A DNA stretch of 64,000 bases from Verrucomicrobiales bacterium. GTDB lineage: Bacteria > Verrucomicrobiota > Verrucomicrobiia > Verrucomicrobiales > DEV007. The stretch covers positions 38,435 through 102,434 of the forward strand of contig JARGPH010000005.1 in assembly GCA_029213065.1 (NCBI GenBank), written 5' to 3'. A program made the position numbers and the translations under genes. This document shows positions 36,620-46,493 of this stretch, piece after piece. Below the pieces are notes generated by a model that saw nothing but the letters and a program-made list of their open reading frames with translations, searched no databases and was not told where the DNA came from. Numbering within the stretch: position 1 is the stretch's first letter; each line of letters starts with the position of its first letter.

Positions 36620-36747
36620 ACGCTGAAAATGAGAAATAAATGGAAGGTCCTGAGTTAGCGGGAAGGAGGTGAGCCGTCAAGCAGATTGGAAGGCGCAGGT
36701 CGGGCATTTAGGTGTCTTGGACGGGGGATTGAGTCTGCGGCGATTCC

Positions 36748-38163
36748 CTACCGGAACTGAATCGAGTAGAGATCGCCGTCTTTCAGCTCAAATTTGATCC
36801 GGATCGCCTGGCCTTCCCATGCGCTGAGGTCGCTCTTCCCGTTCCAGCTCAGGGTGGCGGCGGTGTCGTTTCCGGTGAAGGGATCTGAGTCCGCCAGTCC
36901 AAAGCCGGACAGCGGGTTTCCTTCTGCGTCCTGCAACTCCGCTTTCAATCCCCCGCCTTTGTTGATGGCGCAGTTCACGGTGAGGGTTTGGCCTTTTCCT
37001 TTTAATGGCTTTGTAAGGACCGTGCCACCGCCTGCGGGGGCTGAGAGCGAGACAAAGCCGTCGAGCCGGTAGCTGAAACGTCTCACCCGCCCGGGGACCT
37101 CGCCGTAGTAGGCCTCGGTGGCGTAGACGGAGATTTCGTCAGGGTGGCCGGGGCGAGAGAAAAGGCCCCAGGTCATGTAGTTACTGCGGTTTCCAGCGCG
37201 GTCAGCCGGAGCGCTCTCCGGGACGACGGGTTCGTTGTAGCGTCGAAATTTGATCCCGTCGCGGCTCATCATGAAGACCGGTTCGACCCGTTCGCCTTCA
37301 TCGGGGAGGTAGCGGGTGGGGAATCCGATCAGCAAATGCGGCGCGCGGAAATAGGGTTGAACTGCGTTGGTGTAGAGATGCTGCTCCGGAGTTCCTTCGG
37401 TATAGGTAAGATCCGTGCCCGGTTCCCAATTCAGGTAATCTTTCGAGGTGGAGGTGCGTATCGCGCGCACTCCTTTCGGCTTCCATTCACCGCCTTCGGT
37501 TCCTCCTTTTGAGAAAATCCGATAGTAGGCGCGGTAGAGCTTTGCGTGAGGATCCCAGAAAGCGAGGTTCTGAGAATCGAATGCGCCATCACTGATTACC
37601 GGTTCGTCTGTGATTTTCTTCCAGTGGATCGCATCCGCTGACTGATAGACGCAGAGCCCGCCTTCCTTTTTCTCTCCGCCGATTCCTTTGTAAAGAGCCC
37701 CGGGAGGGCAGTCGGGATTGAGATCTTTGAAAGCGAAGAAATTGTGGGTCGAGTCGTCGTCGAGAATGATATTGTTCTCCTTCGAACCTTCCCATTCAAC
37801 GAGTCCGAGCTTCGGTTTCGTGAAATTGAGGCCGTCTTTGCTCTCCGCGTAGCAGGTGAATTCGCGGTGGAGGGCTTTGACGGGTTTCGCGGGCCGGTGC
37901 GCCCAGCCGCGATAGATCATGCGAATGAGATCCCCGTCGCGGAAAAGTGAGTAGTATCCCGAGGTGTTGCCCTCCCAGGTCGCGTCGGCGCTGAAGACGA
38001 CATCGTGCGGTACCGGCTGATGGACTTTTTGCTCAACTTCACCGCCCAGTTTCCCGATCAGAAAATCGTCGGCGAAGAGCTCCACCCGGTCTCCAATATC
38101 GATTGTCTCCGCTGATGCTGAAGACGCAATGAACAGGACGAGCAGGGCTGGGAAAATTTTCAT
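36748..38163 (-). CDS. Secreted propeller protein related to GH32/GH43-like enzymes
   Basis: This 471-residue exported protein (signal MKIFPALLVLFIASSASAET) begins IDIGDRVELFADDFLIGKLG, like the third region of the giant protein at 8114 (VGRQLFVDDFLIQ). A propeller with motifs NTSGYYSLFRDGDLIRMIYR, ESKDGLNFTKPKLGLVEWEG and QNLAFWDPHAKLYRAYYRIF follows. The C-terminal 90 residues form a beta-sandwich (LQDAEGNPLSGFG, IRIKFELKDGDLYSIQF) matching the C-terminus of the giant protein. This is the typical planctomycete/verrucomicrobial glycoside-hydrolase-like family without a defined substrate. Catalytic acids cannot be assigned by eye. Confidence 0.75.
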   Translation of the reverse strand: MKIFPALLVLFIASSASAETIDIGDRVELFADDFLIGKLGGEVEQKVHQPVPHDVVFSADATWEGNTSGYYSLFRDGDLIRMIYRGWAHRPAKPVKALHREFTCYAESKDGLNFTKPKLGLVEWEGSKENNIILDDDSTHNFFAFKDLNPDCPPGALYKGIGGEKKEGGLCVYQSADAIHWKKITDEPVISDGAFDSQNLAFWDPHAKLYRAYYRIFSKGGTEGGEWKPKGVRAIRTSTSKDYLNWEPGTDLTYTEGTPEQHLYTNAVQPYFRAPHLLIGFPTRYLPDEGERVEPVFMMSRDGIKFRRYNEPVVPESAPADRAGNRSNYMTWGLFSRPGHPDEISVYATEAYYGEVPGRVRRFSYRLDGFVSLSAPAGGGTVLTKPLKGKGQTLTVNCAINKGGGLKAELQDAEGNPLSGFGLADSDPFTGNDTAATLSWNGKSDLSAWEGQAIRIKFELKDGDLYSIQFR

Positions 38164-38250
38164 CCCCGCGAGAATAGCTTTCCCCGATGGAGAGGGGAAC
38201 GGCGTGATCGAGGAAGGTGACGGCCCATTTTGAAAGAGCGAGGCCGGTGG

Positions 38251-40983
38251 CTAGACCCCACGATTCGTCCCGGGGAGCGGCAGCGCGGGAGAGCGCCTCC
38301 GGGCAAAAAATTTCCGGATTTCCTCCGCCCACAGAACAAGGCTGGCAACCGCTCCGATGAGGAAGAACTCTTTCAGTGGAATCGGAGTGGTGTGGAAAAT
38401 GCGGTTCATCGGCTCCGCGTAGATCACGAGGAAGTGGAGAATGTTTCCCAGGGCGAGCCCTCCGATGAGCCAGTGATTTTTAAGAATGTCGAGGGTCAGC
38501 GCGGATTTCAGTTCGCTGCGGCAGTTGAGGACATTGAACCACTGGCAAACCGCTAGAACGGTGAAGGTCTCGCAACGAGCCACTTCGTAAGCGACCCCGG
38601 TGGAGAGTCGCCACATGTAGTACCCAAAGGCGGATATCACCATTACCGGGGTCATGATCGCGACTCGGCCCAGCATCGTCCGGTCGATCAGCGGGGTGCC
38701 CTGACGAATCGGGGCGCGCTTCATTTCGTTTCCCTCACGATTTTCCATGATGAGGTTAACGGTCACGGTTCCCTCCGTGACAATGTTGATCCACAGAATC
38801 TGCACCGCGGCAAGGGGGAGGGGATAGTCCATTAAGAGAGCGGCGAGAAGGACGAGAATTTCGGCCATCGACGTTGCGAAGAGGTAGAGAATTACCTTTT
38901 TGAGATTGCCATAGGCGAGGCGTCCTTCTTCAACCGCGTGAACAATCGTCGAAAAGTTGTCATCGGTCAGGACGATTTTGGCGGCACTCTTTGCCACTTC
39001 GGTGCCGGTGATACCCATGGCTACGCCGACGTCTGCTGCGGCGAGGGCAGGGGCATCGTTGACTCCGTCTCCGGTCATCGCGATCACATGATTCTGCGAC
39101 TGGAGCGCCTTTACAATTCTCAATTTTTGCGCCGGGTGAACTCTCGCGAAAACGGATATGCGGTCGAGTTTGGAAAGAAGTTCTTCATCGGACATTTTTT
39201 CGAGTTCACGCCCGCTCACCGCGAGATCGTCATCGCGGGCGATTCCAAGAGTGCGTGCAATCGCGCGGCCCGTAATTTTGTGATCGCCCGTGACCATGAT
39301 CGGGCGGATTCCCGCGCTTCGGCACTCCGCGACGGCTGCCTTCACTTCCTCCCGAGGGGGATCCATTTGCCCTATCAATCCCAGAAAGGTAGCGCTGTTC
39401 TCGAGCTGGGAAAAATCGCATGAACCTTCGATTTTCCCGTTCTCGATTTCTGCCACAGCGATGAGACGCAGCGCATTCTCACCGAACTCCGCTGAAACGG
39501 ATTCGATTTCATTTCGAAAAGATTCACCAATCGGTTCGCGTTCGCCATTTCGCAAAACAGTCGAGCAGAGAGCGAGCACTTCTTCGGGCGCTCCTTTGAT
39601 CGCGACTCGTCCGCCCGCAAGGTGACCATGCTGCGTTGCCATGAGTTTGGTGGAGGAATCAAAGGGGATTTCAGCGTGACGGGGCATCGCCTTCCGCAGC
39701 GCCGCAAGGTCGACGCCGCCTTTCATCGCGAGGGTGAGCAGGGCCGCCTCTGTGGGGTCCCCGAGGGTGCGCCAGCGCGGATCGCTTTCGTCCGGCGGAA
39801 CGAGTTGGGAATCGTTGCACAGGGTCACTCCCTCAAGAAGGCGCATGAGATCGGCATCGGTGCGGTTGGGGATTTTTCTGCCGTTTTCCTCGATGGTTCC
39901 CTCGGGGGCATAGCCTGCTCCGGAAATCTCAATTCTTCGATTTCCCGGCAAGCTCAGCGAAGTGACGGTCATTTCATTTTTCGTCAAAGTGCCTGTTTTA
40001 TCGCTGCAGATGATACTGGTCGATCCCAGCGTTTCGACAGCCGAGAGCCTCCTCACGATCGCACCGCGTTTGGCCATCCTGCGCATTCCCACCGCCAGCA
40101 TAATTGTCATCGCGACGGGGAGTCCTTCAGGAACCATTGAGACGAGCTGGCTGATCGCGACCATTAAAATTTCCAGAGGGGGGAGCCCCCGGGCAAAGCC
40201 CAACCCCATGACAACGACAAACAAAACACCGGCCGCGCCGAGGACATAACGGCCGAATTGTTCAATGCGCCGTTCGAGTGGGGTTTTGGGATCTTTCGCG
40301 CCGGAGGTGAGGTCTGAGATTTTTCCCACTTCCGTTTTGAGTCCGGTCGCGACCACGACGCCCCGTCCGCGTCCCGCGGCGATGTGGGTTCCCGAGTAAA
40401 TCATGTTGTTCCGGTCAGCGAGGACCGTGTCTTCGGGAAGTTCCCCGAGCTGTTTGCTCACCGGCAGCGACTCGCCGGTCAGTGCCGCTTCGGCGACTTC
40501 AAGGGCTGCCACTTCGATGAGACGGGCATCGGCCCCGATCGCATCTCCGGCTGCGATCATGATGATATCGCCGGGAACGAGATCCCGGGCTTCGATGATT
40601 TCCTCAGCTCCCTCGCGTACGACTCGAACCTGTAAGTTCGAGAGTTGTCTCAGGGCCTCCATTGACCGTTCTGCGCGCCCTTCCTGAACGGTGCCGATGA
40701 TCGCGTTCAGAACCACGACGACGAGGATGACGATAGAATCGTTGGTATGGCCTGCGGCAATGGCAATGATCGCCGCGACGAAAAGGATATAAATCAAGGG
40801 GCTGGCAAACTGGCCCAGTAAGACCCGCCAGAGGGATTTTCGTCCTGATTCAGGAAGAATGTTAGGGCCGTATTCGTTGAGCCGGTCGACAACTTTGTCC
40901 CTCTCGAGTCCTGTCCTCACATCGACATCGAGGCGGGAACTGATTTCCGTGATCGGGAGACGGTGCCAGTCGGCCGGCTTCAT
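38251..40983 (-). CDS. P-type (P2-like) cation-transporting ATPase
   Basis: This 910-residue ATPase has an N-terminal cation-ATPase domain, the actuator motif ALTGESLPVSK, the helix-4 motif SMVPEGLPVAMTIMLAVGMR, the phosphorylation site SIICSDKTGTLTKNEMTV and the hinge MTGDGVNDAPALAAADVG. The C-terminal membrane region has ILWINIVTEGTVTVNLIMEN. The PEGL motif puts it in the P2 group (Ca2+, or Na+/K+-like); the ion cannot be fixed by eye. Ten membrane helices are expected. It starts four bases inside the D-lactate dehydrogenase gene (ATGA overlap), so translation is coupled. Confidence 0.92.
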   Translation of the reverse strand: MKPADWHRLPITEISSRLDVDVRTGLERDKVVDRLNEYGPNILPESGRKSLWRVLLGQFASPLIYILFVAAIIAIAAGHTNDSIVILVVVVLNAIIGTVQEGRAERSMEALRQLSNLQVRVVREGAEEIIEARDLVPGDIIMIAAGDAIGADARLIEVAALEVAEAALTGESLPVSKQLGELPEDTVLADRNNMIYSGTHIAAGRGRGVVVATGLKTEVGKISDLTSGAKDPKTPLERRIEQFGRYVLGAAGVLFVVVMGLGFARGLPPLEILMVAISQLVSMVPEGLPVAMTIMLAVGMRRMAKRGAIVRRLSAVETLGSTSIICSDKTGTLTKNEMTVTSLSLPGNRRIEISGAGYAPEGTIEENGRKIPNRTDADLMRLLEGVTLCNDSQLVPPDESDPRWRTLGDPTEAALLTLAMKGGVDLAALRKAMPRHAEIPFDSSTKLMATQHGHLAGGRVAIKGAPEEVLALCSTVLRNGEREPIGESFRNEIESVSAEFGENALRLIAVAEIENGKIEGSCDFSQLENSATFLGLIGQMDPPREEVKAAVAECRSAGIRPIMVTGDHKITGRAIARTLGIARDDDLAVSGRELEKMSDEELLSKLDRISVFARVHPAQKLRIVKALQSQNHVIAMTGDGVNDAPALAAADVGVAMGITGTEVAKSAAKIVLTDDNFSTIVHAVEEGRLAYGNLKKVILYLFATSMAEILVLLAALLMDYPLPLAAVQILWINIVTEGTVTVNLIMENREGNEMKRAPIRQGTPLIDRTMLGRVAIMTPVMVISAFGYYMWRLSTGVAYEVARCETFTVLAVCQWFNVLNCRSELKSALTLDILKNHWLIGGLALGNILHFLVIYAEPMNRIFHTTPIPLKEFFLIGAVASLVLWAEEIRKFFARRRSPALPLPGTNRGV

Positions 40984-41978
40984 AAAGTGGTTCCCTCAAT
41001 GTAAGCGGTTTCGGCATCCAGATTCAGAACATTCTCGATTGTGACCCGTGCGATTTCACTGAGAGCCTCATCGGTGAGAAATGCCTGGTGAGCCGTGATG
41101 AGAACGTTGGGGAAAGTGAGCAGCCGCGCCAGTTCGTCATCGGCGAGCACGAGACCCGAAAGATCTTCGAAAAAGATTCCCTCCTCCTCTTCGTAGACGT
41201 CGAGAGCCACCCCGCCGACGTGGCCGGATTTGAGCGCTGCGATGAGTGCACTGGTGTCGATGAGTTTGCCCCGGCTTGTGTTCACGATATAAACGCCGGG
41301 TCTCATCGTTGCGATGGTCTCCTCGTTGAGCATGTGAAGCGTTTCCGGCATGAGCGGTGCGTGCAGTGAGACAATCTCGCTTTCTTTCAACAGTGTCTCG
41401 AAGTCGACATAGCGCATGCCCTGTTCATCGGCCCAATCATTGTCGGGGTATGGATCCTGCACCAGCACCTCGGCGCCGAACCCTCGAAAAATCTGAGCGG
41501 TGAGTTGTCCGATCTTACCGGTTCCGATGACTCCAATCGTTTTGCCATGAAGGTTGAACCCGACGAGGCCGCCCAGTGAAAAATTCTGCTCTCGAACACG
41601 GTTGTAGGATCGGTGAATTTTGCGATTGAGGGTCAGGAGGAGGCCCACGGCGTGCTCAGCGACGGAATGGGGGGAGTAGGCCGGCACTCTCACTAAAGCG
41701 ATCCCCAGATCGTTCGCAGCTTCCACGTCGACGTTGTTGAAGCCGGCGCATCGCAGCGCCACCAGTTTGACGCCGGTTTCGGCCAGCACCTCGAGGCAGG
41801 CGCGATCGAGTTGATCGTTAACAAAGGCACAAACGGCTGCGGCGCCTTTCGCGAGGCGCGCTGTCTCCGGATTCAGGCGAAAGTCATGAAACTGCAATTC
41901 GACCCGGTCGGAGCCCGGCGCGGCGGACAGGTATTCGCGGTCGTAGGGCTTGGTGTCGTAAACGGCTAATTTGAGCAT
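40980..41978 (-). CDS. ldhA: D-lactate dehydrogenase (2-hydroxyacid dehydrogenase)
   Basis: This 332-residue NAD-dependent 2-hydroxyacid dehydrogenase has nucleotide-binding motif TIGVIGTGKIGQLTAQIFRG near residue 150, substrate/catalytic motif VYIVNTSRGKLIDTSALIAA, GGVALDVYEEEEGIFFED, and catalytic His in FPNVLITAHQAFLTDEALSE. GFNNVDVEAANDLGIALVRV and VPAYSPHSVAEHAVGLLLTL are typical of the LdhA subgroup. It reduces pyruvate to D-lactate in fermentation. It is the first gene of a two-gene operon with the P-type ATPase, an unusual partner. Confidence 0.92.
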   Translation of the reverse strand: MLKLAVYDTKPYDREYLSAAPGSDRVELQFHDFRLNPETARLAKGAAAVCAFVNDQLDRACLEVLAETGVKLVALRCAGFNNVDVEAANDLGIALVRVPAYSPHSVAEHAVGLLLTLNRKIHRSYNRVREQNFSLGGLVGFNLHGKTIGVIGTGKIGQLTAQIFRGFGAEVLVQDPYPDNDWADEQGMRYVDFETLLKESEIVSLHAPLMPETLHMLNEETIATMRPGVYIVNTSRGKLIDTSALIAALKSGHVGGVALDVYEEEEGIFFEDLSGLVLADDELARLLTFPNVLITAHQAFLTDEALSEIARVTIENVLNLDAETAYIEGTTL

Positions 41979-42089
41979 TTTGGTGAAGTGTTCTGATTCC
42001 CTGTTCTCGTACCTCTATCTTACGCCATTTTCCCTGGATCCGAAATTTTCAATGGAGGGGGAAGCGCTTCTGTGGTTGGCAGGATGGTA

Positions 42090-43163
42090 TTATCCTCCCC
42101 AGGGCGTGATCGCCACTTTGAGGACCCCGTCGCTCTGGTTGGCGAAAAGCTCGTAGGCTTCTTCAATCTCGTCCAGGCTGAAGCGGTGAGTGATGAGCGG
42201 TCCGAAGTCGATACGCTCCGAAGCAATCACGTCCATGAGGCGGCGCATCCGCTCTTTGCCCCCGGGGCACAGCGAAGTGACAATTCTCTGGTCCCCCAGG
42301 CCGGCATGAAATGCGGCGAGGGGAATCGTGATATCTCCTGAGTAAACGCCAAGGCTCGACAAGGTTCCTCCCGGCTTCAGCACGCGGAGGCAGCTCTCGA
42401 AGGTCGCCTGAGTTCCGAGCGCTTCAATCGCGACATCAACGCCCCGGCCGTTGGTCGCTTTCATGATTTCATCAACCGGGTCGCAGGTGCGGAAATCGAT
42501 CACGAGGTCGGCTCCAAAGCGTTTTGCCATTTCAATACGAGCCGGCACTGTTTCCACGGCAATGATCGTCGTCGCGCCCCGAAGCCGTGCTCCCGCAGTG
42601 GCGCAAAGGCCGATCGGACCCTGGGCAAAAATGACGACGACATCACCGATCTTGATGTTTCCCGACTCGGCTCCGGCAAAGCCAGTCGACATGATGTCAG
42701 GACACATTAAGACCTGTTCGTCAGTGAGTGCATCAGGCACCGGCGCGAGGTTCGCCATCGCGTCGGGGACGAGCAGAAATTCAGCCTGTGAGCCATCGAT
42801 GGTGTTGCCGAAACGCCAGCCTCCGAGAGGTTTGGTTCCGTGCGGGCTGCTCTGCCCGTCCTGAGAGTGCAAGCCTTCGAGAGAAGCATTGGAGTATCCG
42901 CTCGGGCAGATCGCGCCGGCGATGACCCGCTGTCCTTCGCGATACCCCTGCACATTTCGACCGAGCTTTTCGATGATACCGACCGGTTCGTGTCCTACTG
43001 TTAGTCTTTTTGCTACAGGATACTCGCCTTTAAGAATGTGGACATCGGTTCCGCAGATCGTCGTTGTCGTAATTCTGATTAAGGCGTCGTTAGGCCCCAC
43101 TTCAGGGGTGGGCTTTTCGTCAAGAACGATCCGACCGGGTTCAATGTAGAGAGCTGCTTTCAT
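42090..43163 (-). CDS. Zinc-dependent alcohol dehydrogenase (secondary-alcohol/isopropanol type)
   Basis: This 357-residue medium-chain dehydrogenase has catalytic zinc ligands in CGTDVHILKGEYP and GHEPVGIIEKLG. The structural-zinc loop is altered (AGAICPSGYSNASLEGLHSQ has one Cys instead of four), as in clostridial-type isopropanol dehydrogenases. The coenzyme fold shows VVIFAQGPIGLCATAGARLR and ETVPARIEMAKRFGADLVID. MCPDIMSTGFAGAESGNIKI is characteristic of this subgroup. It interconverts alcohols with aldehydes or ketones using NAD(P). It stands alone, divergent from the metallophosphoesterase. Confidence 0.9.
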   Translation of the reverse strand: MKAALYIEPGRIVLDEKPTPEVGPNDALIRITTTTICGTDVHILKGEYPVAKRLTVGHEPVGIIEKLGRNVQGYREGQRVIAGAICPSGYSNASLEGLHSQDGQSSPHGTKPLGGWRFGNTIDGSQAEFLLVPDAMANLAPVPDALTDEQVLMCPDIMSTGFAGAESGNIKIGDVVVIFAQGPIGLCATAGARLRGATTIIAVETVPARIEMAKRFGADLVIDFRTCDPVDEIMKATNGRGVDVAIEALGTQATFESCLRVLKPGGTLSSLGVYSGDITIPLAAFHAGLGDQRIVTSLCPGGKERMRRLMDVIASERIDFGPLITHRFSLDEIEEAYELFANQSDGVLKVAITPWGG

Positions 43164-43371
43164 AAGTTTCGTTGCGATGGTTTCCGGGCCAATTTGAGTA
43201 ACCGGGTAACGATATGTCGCAGTCTTTCAGTGTGGCTGTGCATATCCTGTCGGTTCGTCAGCAGGTGTTGAGGTCAGACTCCGGATTCCCACTTTCGTTC
43301 AGGATCTTTGGAGGAAGCGCCCACGGAATTGCGTCGGTTCACATATTTCCATACTCTGATAATCTCCGGAG

Positions 43372-44517
43372 ATGTCTTACCGCTTTCTGTTACTTTTTGT
43401 CGCTATGACACTGTTCGCATCGGATGTTTTTGCCGGGACGATCGAGCGCATCTGGTTGACTCATGCGAGTAACAATCCATCGAAAATTGTCGTTAACTGG
43501 GAGACGGCAGATGCCGGTGATTCCGAGGTTGAATTTGGAACCACGCAAGAGCTCGGGCAGAGTGTTTCATCCGACGAAAAAGTGAACCTGCATCATCTCG
43601 AGATTCCGCTGGAGAAGCGGGATACACTGTATTTCTACCGGGTAAGGAGCGGAGAGGACGTTTCTGAAATCTCATCCTTCAAGGGGTATCCGACGAAGGA
43701 CCTGCGAGTCGCCATCGTTGGTGACTGGGGTGGTTTCTTTAAGGCTGAGGATGTGACAGCAATCGTGAAGGATGACGTTCATCTGATCGTTACGGCCGGG
43801 GACAATGTCAGTAATTTATACGAGGCCGGCAAGGAGGGGACGAAGGCCTACAGTGCCTTGATCGATTCGAATCGGGATTTGTTTCGCAGCACGCCTCTCA
43901 TGCCCATTTTGGGGAATCATGACAGGCAGCTCACGCCGCGGGGGGCGAAGCCACCTGCTCACTCTGTCTATGACGTCGAGGCGACCGCTTACCGGGAGTT
44001 CTTCGCTCTGCCCGGTGACGAATGGAAATGGCATTTTGATGTTCCCGGCTTTGACCTGCGGTTCATCGCGTTGGATCTGAATCACATCAGCGACTTCGGT
44101 TCGACCTGGCAAACCTGTCATGCCTGGCATCCAGAATCCGCGCAGTTTAAGTGGTACGCTGAAATGATGAGCAAATCTACGAGCGGATTCGTTATCACGC
44201 TGATGAATGAAAAGCAGACACAGGTGAACGGGCTTACCAAGGGCGCCTGGCACGAGCACTTTAGAAAATCCAGCGCGCTGATCACAGGATTTGGCTACTT
44301 CGCGGACCGCGCCGAGCTGGCCGGAGGTCTTCCGTATTTCAATACGTGCTTTAAAGGCAACGGAGTTCCTTACATTGATCCTGAATCAGAGTTTCACTCG
44401 ATGGAAAGTAACTACCTTTTACTCAGTCTGACGGCGGGAGCTCCGACGATGAAGGCTGAGTTCAAGAATCTTCAAGGAAAGGTTCTCGACGCGACGGCGA
44501 TCTCGAGGCGGAACTGA
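43372..44517 (+). CDS. Secreted calcineurin-like metallophosphoesterase lacking C-terminal metal ligands
   Basis: This 381-residue exported protein (signal FLLLFVAMTLFASDVFAG) has an Fn3-like N-terminal domain (IWLTHASNNPSKIVVNWETA) as in purple acid phosphatases. The phosphoesterase half keeps RVAIVGDWGG, VTAGDNVSNLY and PILGNHDRQL, three N-terminal metal/catalytic motifs. The later VxxH and GHxH motifs are absent: the matching region reads SGFVITLMNEKQTQVNG and SALITGFGYFADRAEL. The enzyme may therefore be inactive, use different ligands or bind a substrate without cleavage. It could also be a divergent member with unrecognised ligands. Confidence 0.8.
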   Translation: MSYRFLLLFVAMTLFASDVFAGTIERIWLTHASNNPSKIVVNWETADAGDSEVEFGTTQELGQSVSSDEKVNLHHLEIPLEKRDTLYFYRVRSGEDVSEISSFKGYPTKDLRVAIVGDWGGFFKAEDVTAIVKDDVHLIVTAGDNVSNLYEAGKEGTKAYSALIDSNRDLFRSTPLMPILGNHDRQLTPRGAKPPAHSVYDVEATAYREFFALPGDEWKWHFDVPGFDLRFIALDLNHISDFGSTWQTCHAWHPESAQFKWYAEMMSKSTSGFVITLMNEKQTQVNGLTKGAWHEHFRKSSALITGFGYFADRAELAGGLPYFNTCFKGNGVPYIDPESEFHSMESNYLLLSLTAGAPTMKAEFKNLQGKVLDATAISRRN

Positions 44518-44540
44518 GTCGCTGTTGGACTGACACTATC

Positions 44541-46493
44541 TTATTTTGCGCCGGGAAAGTAGTTCGCGATGATTTTGTCCAGCGCCGCGAGACCCGCTTC
44601 GCCGTGGGAGTCGTCATAGATATCGAGCCATTCGTGAAACCACCCGTGGCCGAACATTTTGTTTCTTTCCATCAGACTCCGCCCCGGCGATTCGCAGCGG
44701 GGATACATGAGGAGTGCGTGCTTTTTGAATTCATTCCGATTCTTCGGCAGAAGCGTCCGGTAGTGTTTCAGTCGTTCGTAAACCTCAGGCGATGGCTTCA
44801 GGTTGTTTTTCTCAATCGCTCTCGCGAGGGCGGATTTATCATCCGGGTAGATGCCCCAGAATTGAAAAAGCGGTCTTAAGTCTGCTCCTGCGGCGATCGA
44901 AAATCGGAGTATTCGGTTGTCCGTTGGATCATTGTTAGGATCAGAGGGGTATCCCTCTCCCTTTCGAAAATTTTCGTGATCTTCGGCGGCGAAATTCAGG
45001 AGCGGCTCCCAGCCGAACAGCTTTGCGATATCGGCATAGTGACCGTAGCCGCGGTGTTGGTATTTGACTTCGTCGCCCGGCTTGTTGGTGGTATTGCGAG
45101 GCTGCCCCTGGCGAAACGATTCCGTAATCATCCGGTCGATCGCCGCCTCCTCGATCGTAATCCTGTCACCACCGTCACGTGAGCGACTGAAGGCGGTGTC
45201 GAGATCGACACCGAAGCCCCGGTTGTGAACATAGACGTAGAGAAAATTCACGAGTGCTTCCGTTTCGCCTTTGAATTTGGTGATTCGTTCCATGTGGCCC
45301 ATTTCGTGAAACAATTCGTAACGTGCGAACTGAGGCCCTTTGAGAAACCAGTGATCTTTGTTTCCGTTTTCCTCCTTGAGAGGGTCCCAGTTGTAGTTCG
45401 ACTGCGGGTAGCCCGGGAAGAATGCGCCTCCCCGCATGATCACATCGATTTGATGATACAGGACCACTTTGGATCTTACCTTCGGGCGGCCGGTGATTTC
45501 GGAGATCAGGTCCATGCACTTGTCGTAATCCGCAGTGAGTGTGTCAGGCGTTTTGAATTGAGAGATCCAGGAGGTGGGGACCTGCATCATGAATTTGTCC
45601 GATTCAAAGTCCGCCCAGGGAGCTGTTTTTCTCCGCTCTGTTTTGATCCATTCATCAAGCGTCGTTTGATGGAATGAGGTCGCTGAATAAAAAGGCGCTT
45701 CGACAATATTTCTCGCATAGATTTCGCAAATCCCGCCGTCGGCCCGGGCGGGGACCTCGAGGTAGACGCCGCCTCCGAGAGGATTGGCGATGAGGATTCG
45801 TTCCTCCTCGATGGGGTAGGTGAGGGAGATTCGGTCGAGACGTTTGATGACCGGTTTTTTGCTCAGGTCCCAGGTGTGAGCGCCCACCCGAACGAGATAA
45901 CCTTTGCCGACAAGATTGGCCGGTACTTTCAGTTCGGCGATTGTTCCGGGGGCGACATACCAGCCGGTGCAACGTCGCGCCGCGCCATCATCGGTCGTGA
46001 GTGGCGCACCATCGGGAGGAAGTTGGGAAGCGTTGACTTTGACCCGGTAGACCTTTCTAGGATCCCCGGGAGGAGCGACGTCGCCAGGAAAGAAACCGGA
46101 GCAGAGGAATGGTTTGGAATCGAGTTCCTTAAGATGTCCCGGATGACAGCCATGATCGAGAACCGCCTGCTGCAATTGGAAAATGACATGTTCCAGTTCG
46201 AGGCCGTATTTCTCTGTTCTTGAGAATCCGCCTTTGGTCTTTTCATTTAAAAAAAGCGGGTCATTTGCTTCGTCATATTTTGAAACGATTTCGAATGCCC
46301 GCGTCACCAACTCGTGATCCCCGGAGAGAGCGGAAGCCCCTTCGATGATTCCGCTTTCTAAACCGGTAAGCTCTTCAGAAGTGAGTTCGTTTTTCTCATC
46401 GAGATGATCCGATAATTGCCCGAGGAGGTCCTCAAAGGTGGCAGCGTGGAGTGTGCCGAGCGAAAGCAGAAGCAGAATTAGGAGAGATTTCAT
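44541..46493 (-). CDS. Secreted M60-like (enhancin-type) zinc metallopeptidase
   Basis: This 650-residue exported protein (signal MKSLLILLLLSLGTLHAATF) has zinc motif HEMGH at residues 396-400 in ARYELFHEMGHMERITKFKG, followed by a glutamate-rich helix (KGETEALVNF), matching the HExxH...E pattern of M60/enhancin proteases. Upstream, a beta-sandwich-like region includes APGTIAELKVPANLVGKG and YLVRVGAHTWDLSKKP, typical of M60-like N-terminal parts. M60 proteases cleave mucin-like glycoproteins; for an environmental bacterium the target is unknown. It is convergent with the phosphoesterase gene. Confidence 0.82.
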   Translation of the reverse strand: MKSLLILLLLSLGTLHAATFEDLLGQLSDHLDEKNELTSEELTGLESGIIEGASALSGDHELVTRAFEIVSKYDEANDPLFLNEKTKGGFSRTEKYGLELEHVIFQLQQAVLDHGCHPGHLKELDSKPFLCSGFFPGDVAPPGDPRKVYRVKVNASQLPPDGAPLTTDDGAARRCTGWYVAPGTIAELKVPANLVGKGYLVRVGAHTWDLSKKPVIKRLDRISLTYPIEEERILIANPLGGGVYLEVPARADGGICEIYARNIVEAPFYSATSFHQTTLDEWIKTERRKTAPWADFESDKFMMQVPTSWISQFKTPDTLTADYDKCMDLISEITGRPKVRSKVVLYHQIDVIMRGGAFFPGYPQSNYNWDPLKEENGNKDHWFLKGPQFARYELFHEMGHMERITKFKGETEALVNFLYVYVHNRGFGVDLDTAFSRSRDGGDRITIEEAAIDRMITESFRQGQPRNTTNKPGDEVKYQHRGYGHYADIAKLFGWEPLLNFAAEDHENFRKGEGYPSDPNNDPTDNRILRFSIAAGADLRPLFQFWGIYPDDKSALARAIEKNNLKPSPEVYERLKHYRTLLPKNRNEFKKHALLMYPRCESPGRSLMERNKMFGHGWFHEWLDIYDDSHGEAGLAALDKIIANYFPGAK

